The notes under the pieces: model-generated
What the model was told of the DNA's origin: nothing
The model's database searches: none
The model's input: only the letters and a program-made list of their open reading frames with translations
In this document: positions 6,103 through 6,235 of the stretch, one piece after another
Numbering within the stretch: position 1 is the stretch's first letter
How the letters are laid out: every line of letters begins with the position of its first letter
Position numbers and translations under genes: made by a program
Assembly: GCA_021795535.1 (NCBI GenBank)
Contig: JAJYPG010000086.1
Coordinates: 1-6,235, forward strand
Length of the DNA: 6,235 bases
Origin: Planctomycetota bacterium
GTDB lineage: Bacteria > Planctomycetota > Phycisphaerae > WQYP01
Direction: 5' to 3'

Positions 6103-6235
6103 TTAACAATTCGCGGCTTCTCCGAATGGTTTTTCCAAACCATACACCAGTCGCGCCGCCCGCACAGTGTTGCGCAGGAGCATGGCGACCGTCATGGGTC
6201 CCACACCGCCTGGCACCGGCGTTATCAGATCGGAA
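6103..6235 (-). CDS. folD: FolD methylenetetrahydrofolate dehydrogenase/cyclohydrolase, C-terminal end
   Basis: On the - strand the last 43 codons of a gene run in from the right edge and stop at TAA (complement of 6103-6105). They include [20 protein letters not shown], the highly conserved C-terminal signature of FolD (PGGVGPMT), followed by a short variable tail ending in EAANC. FolD is the cytoplasmic bifunctional enzyme that interconverts 5,10-methylene-THF, 5,10-methenyl-THF and 10-formyl-THF in one-carbon metabolism. The start and catalytic N-terminal domain are outside the window. It is convergent with the HEAT/TPR gene and has no visible link to the lipid A genes, so it marks the edge of that neighbourhood. 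Confidence 0.94.
   Translation of the reverse strand, partial: SDLITPVPGGVGPMTVAMLLRNTVRAARLVYGLEKPFGEAANC

Overview
The window is a chromosomal segment of a Gram-negative, lipid A-producing bacterium. It carries a compact outer-membrane biogenesis and lipid A cluster on the + strand: the end of a skp/ompH chaperone gene, lpxD, a fused lpxC-fabZ, lpxA, and a Gfo/Idh/MocA-type oxidoreductase. A less tightly linked stretch follows, with a small predicted lipoprotein and a HEAT/TPR repeat protein. The right edge holds the C-terminal end of a convergent folD on the - strand. The LpxC-FabZ fusion, the LpxA carrying 'AVHHF' where enterics have 'AVHQF', and a Gfo/Idh gene directly after lpxA together suggest the PVC superphylum, most likely a planctomycete-like or related lineage. 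Bacteroidota/Chlorobi-type lineages also carry the fusion, so the taxonomic call is an inference from gene content.

Layout: 1-345 skp (5' end outside the window); 404-1474 lpxD; 1443-2750 lpxC-fabZ, whose TTG start lies inside the end of lpxD; 2806-3645 lpxA; 3670-4713 Gfo/Idh oxidoreductase. Spacings of 58, -32, 55 and 24 nt support one operon. After it come an inverted repeat (4719-4757) and a possible promoter (4759-4786), which may mark the operon boundary. Then follow the lipoprotein (4844-5089), a 194-nt gene-free stretch with a long-range 9-bp inverted repeat, the HEAT/TPR gene (5284-5967), and a 135-nt convergent intergenic region before folD (6103-6235, - strand).

How the genes work together: LpxA, LpxC and LpxD carry out the first three steps of lipid A synthesis (acylation of UDP-GlcNAc at the 3 position, deacetylation, second acylation). 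FabZ draws on the same 3-hydroxyacyl-ACP pool for phospholipid fatty acids, so the fusion puts two competing users of one substrate on a single polypeptide. Skp belongs to outer-membrane protein assembly and commonly sits next to lpxD. The Gfo/Idh enzyme after lpxA is the most interesting member. By analogy with GnnA of Acidithiobacillus and Leptospira it may oxidise the UDP-GlcNAc 3-OH on the way to a 3-amino (amide-linked) lipid A precursor, but no partner aminotransferase (GnnB) is in the window. lpxB, lpxK and the Kdo genes are also absent here. I see no CRISPR array, mobile element, tRNA or rRNA.
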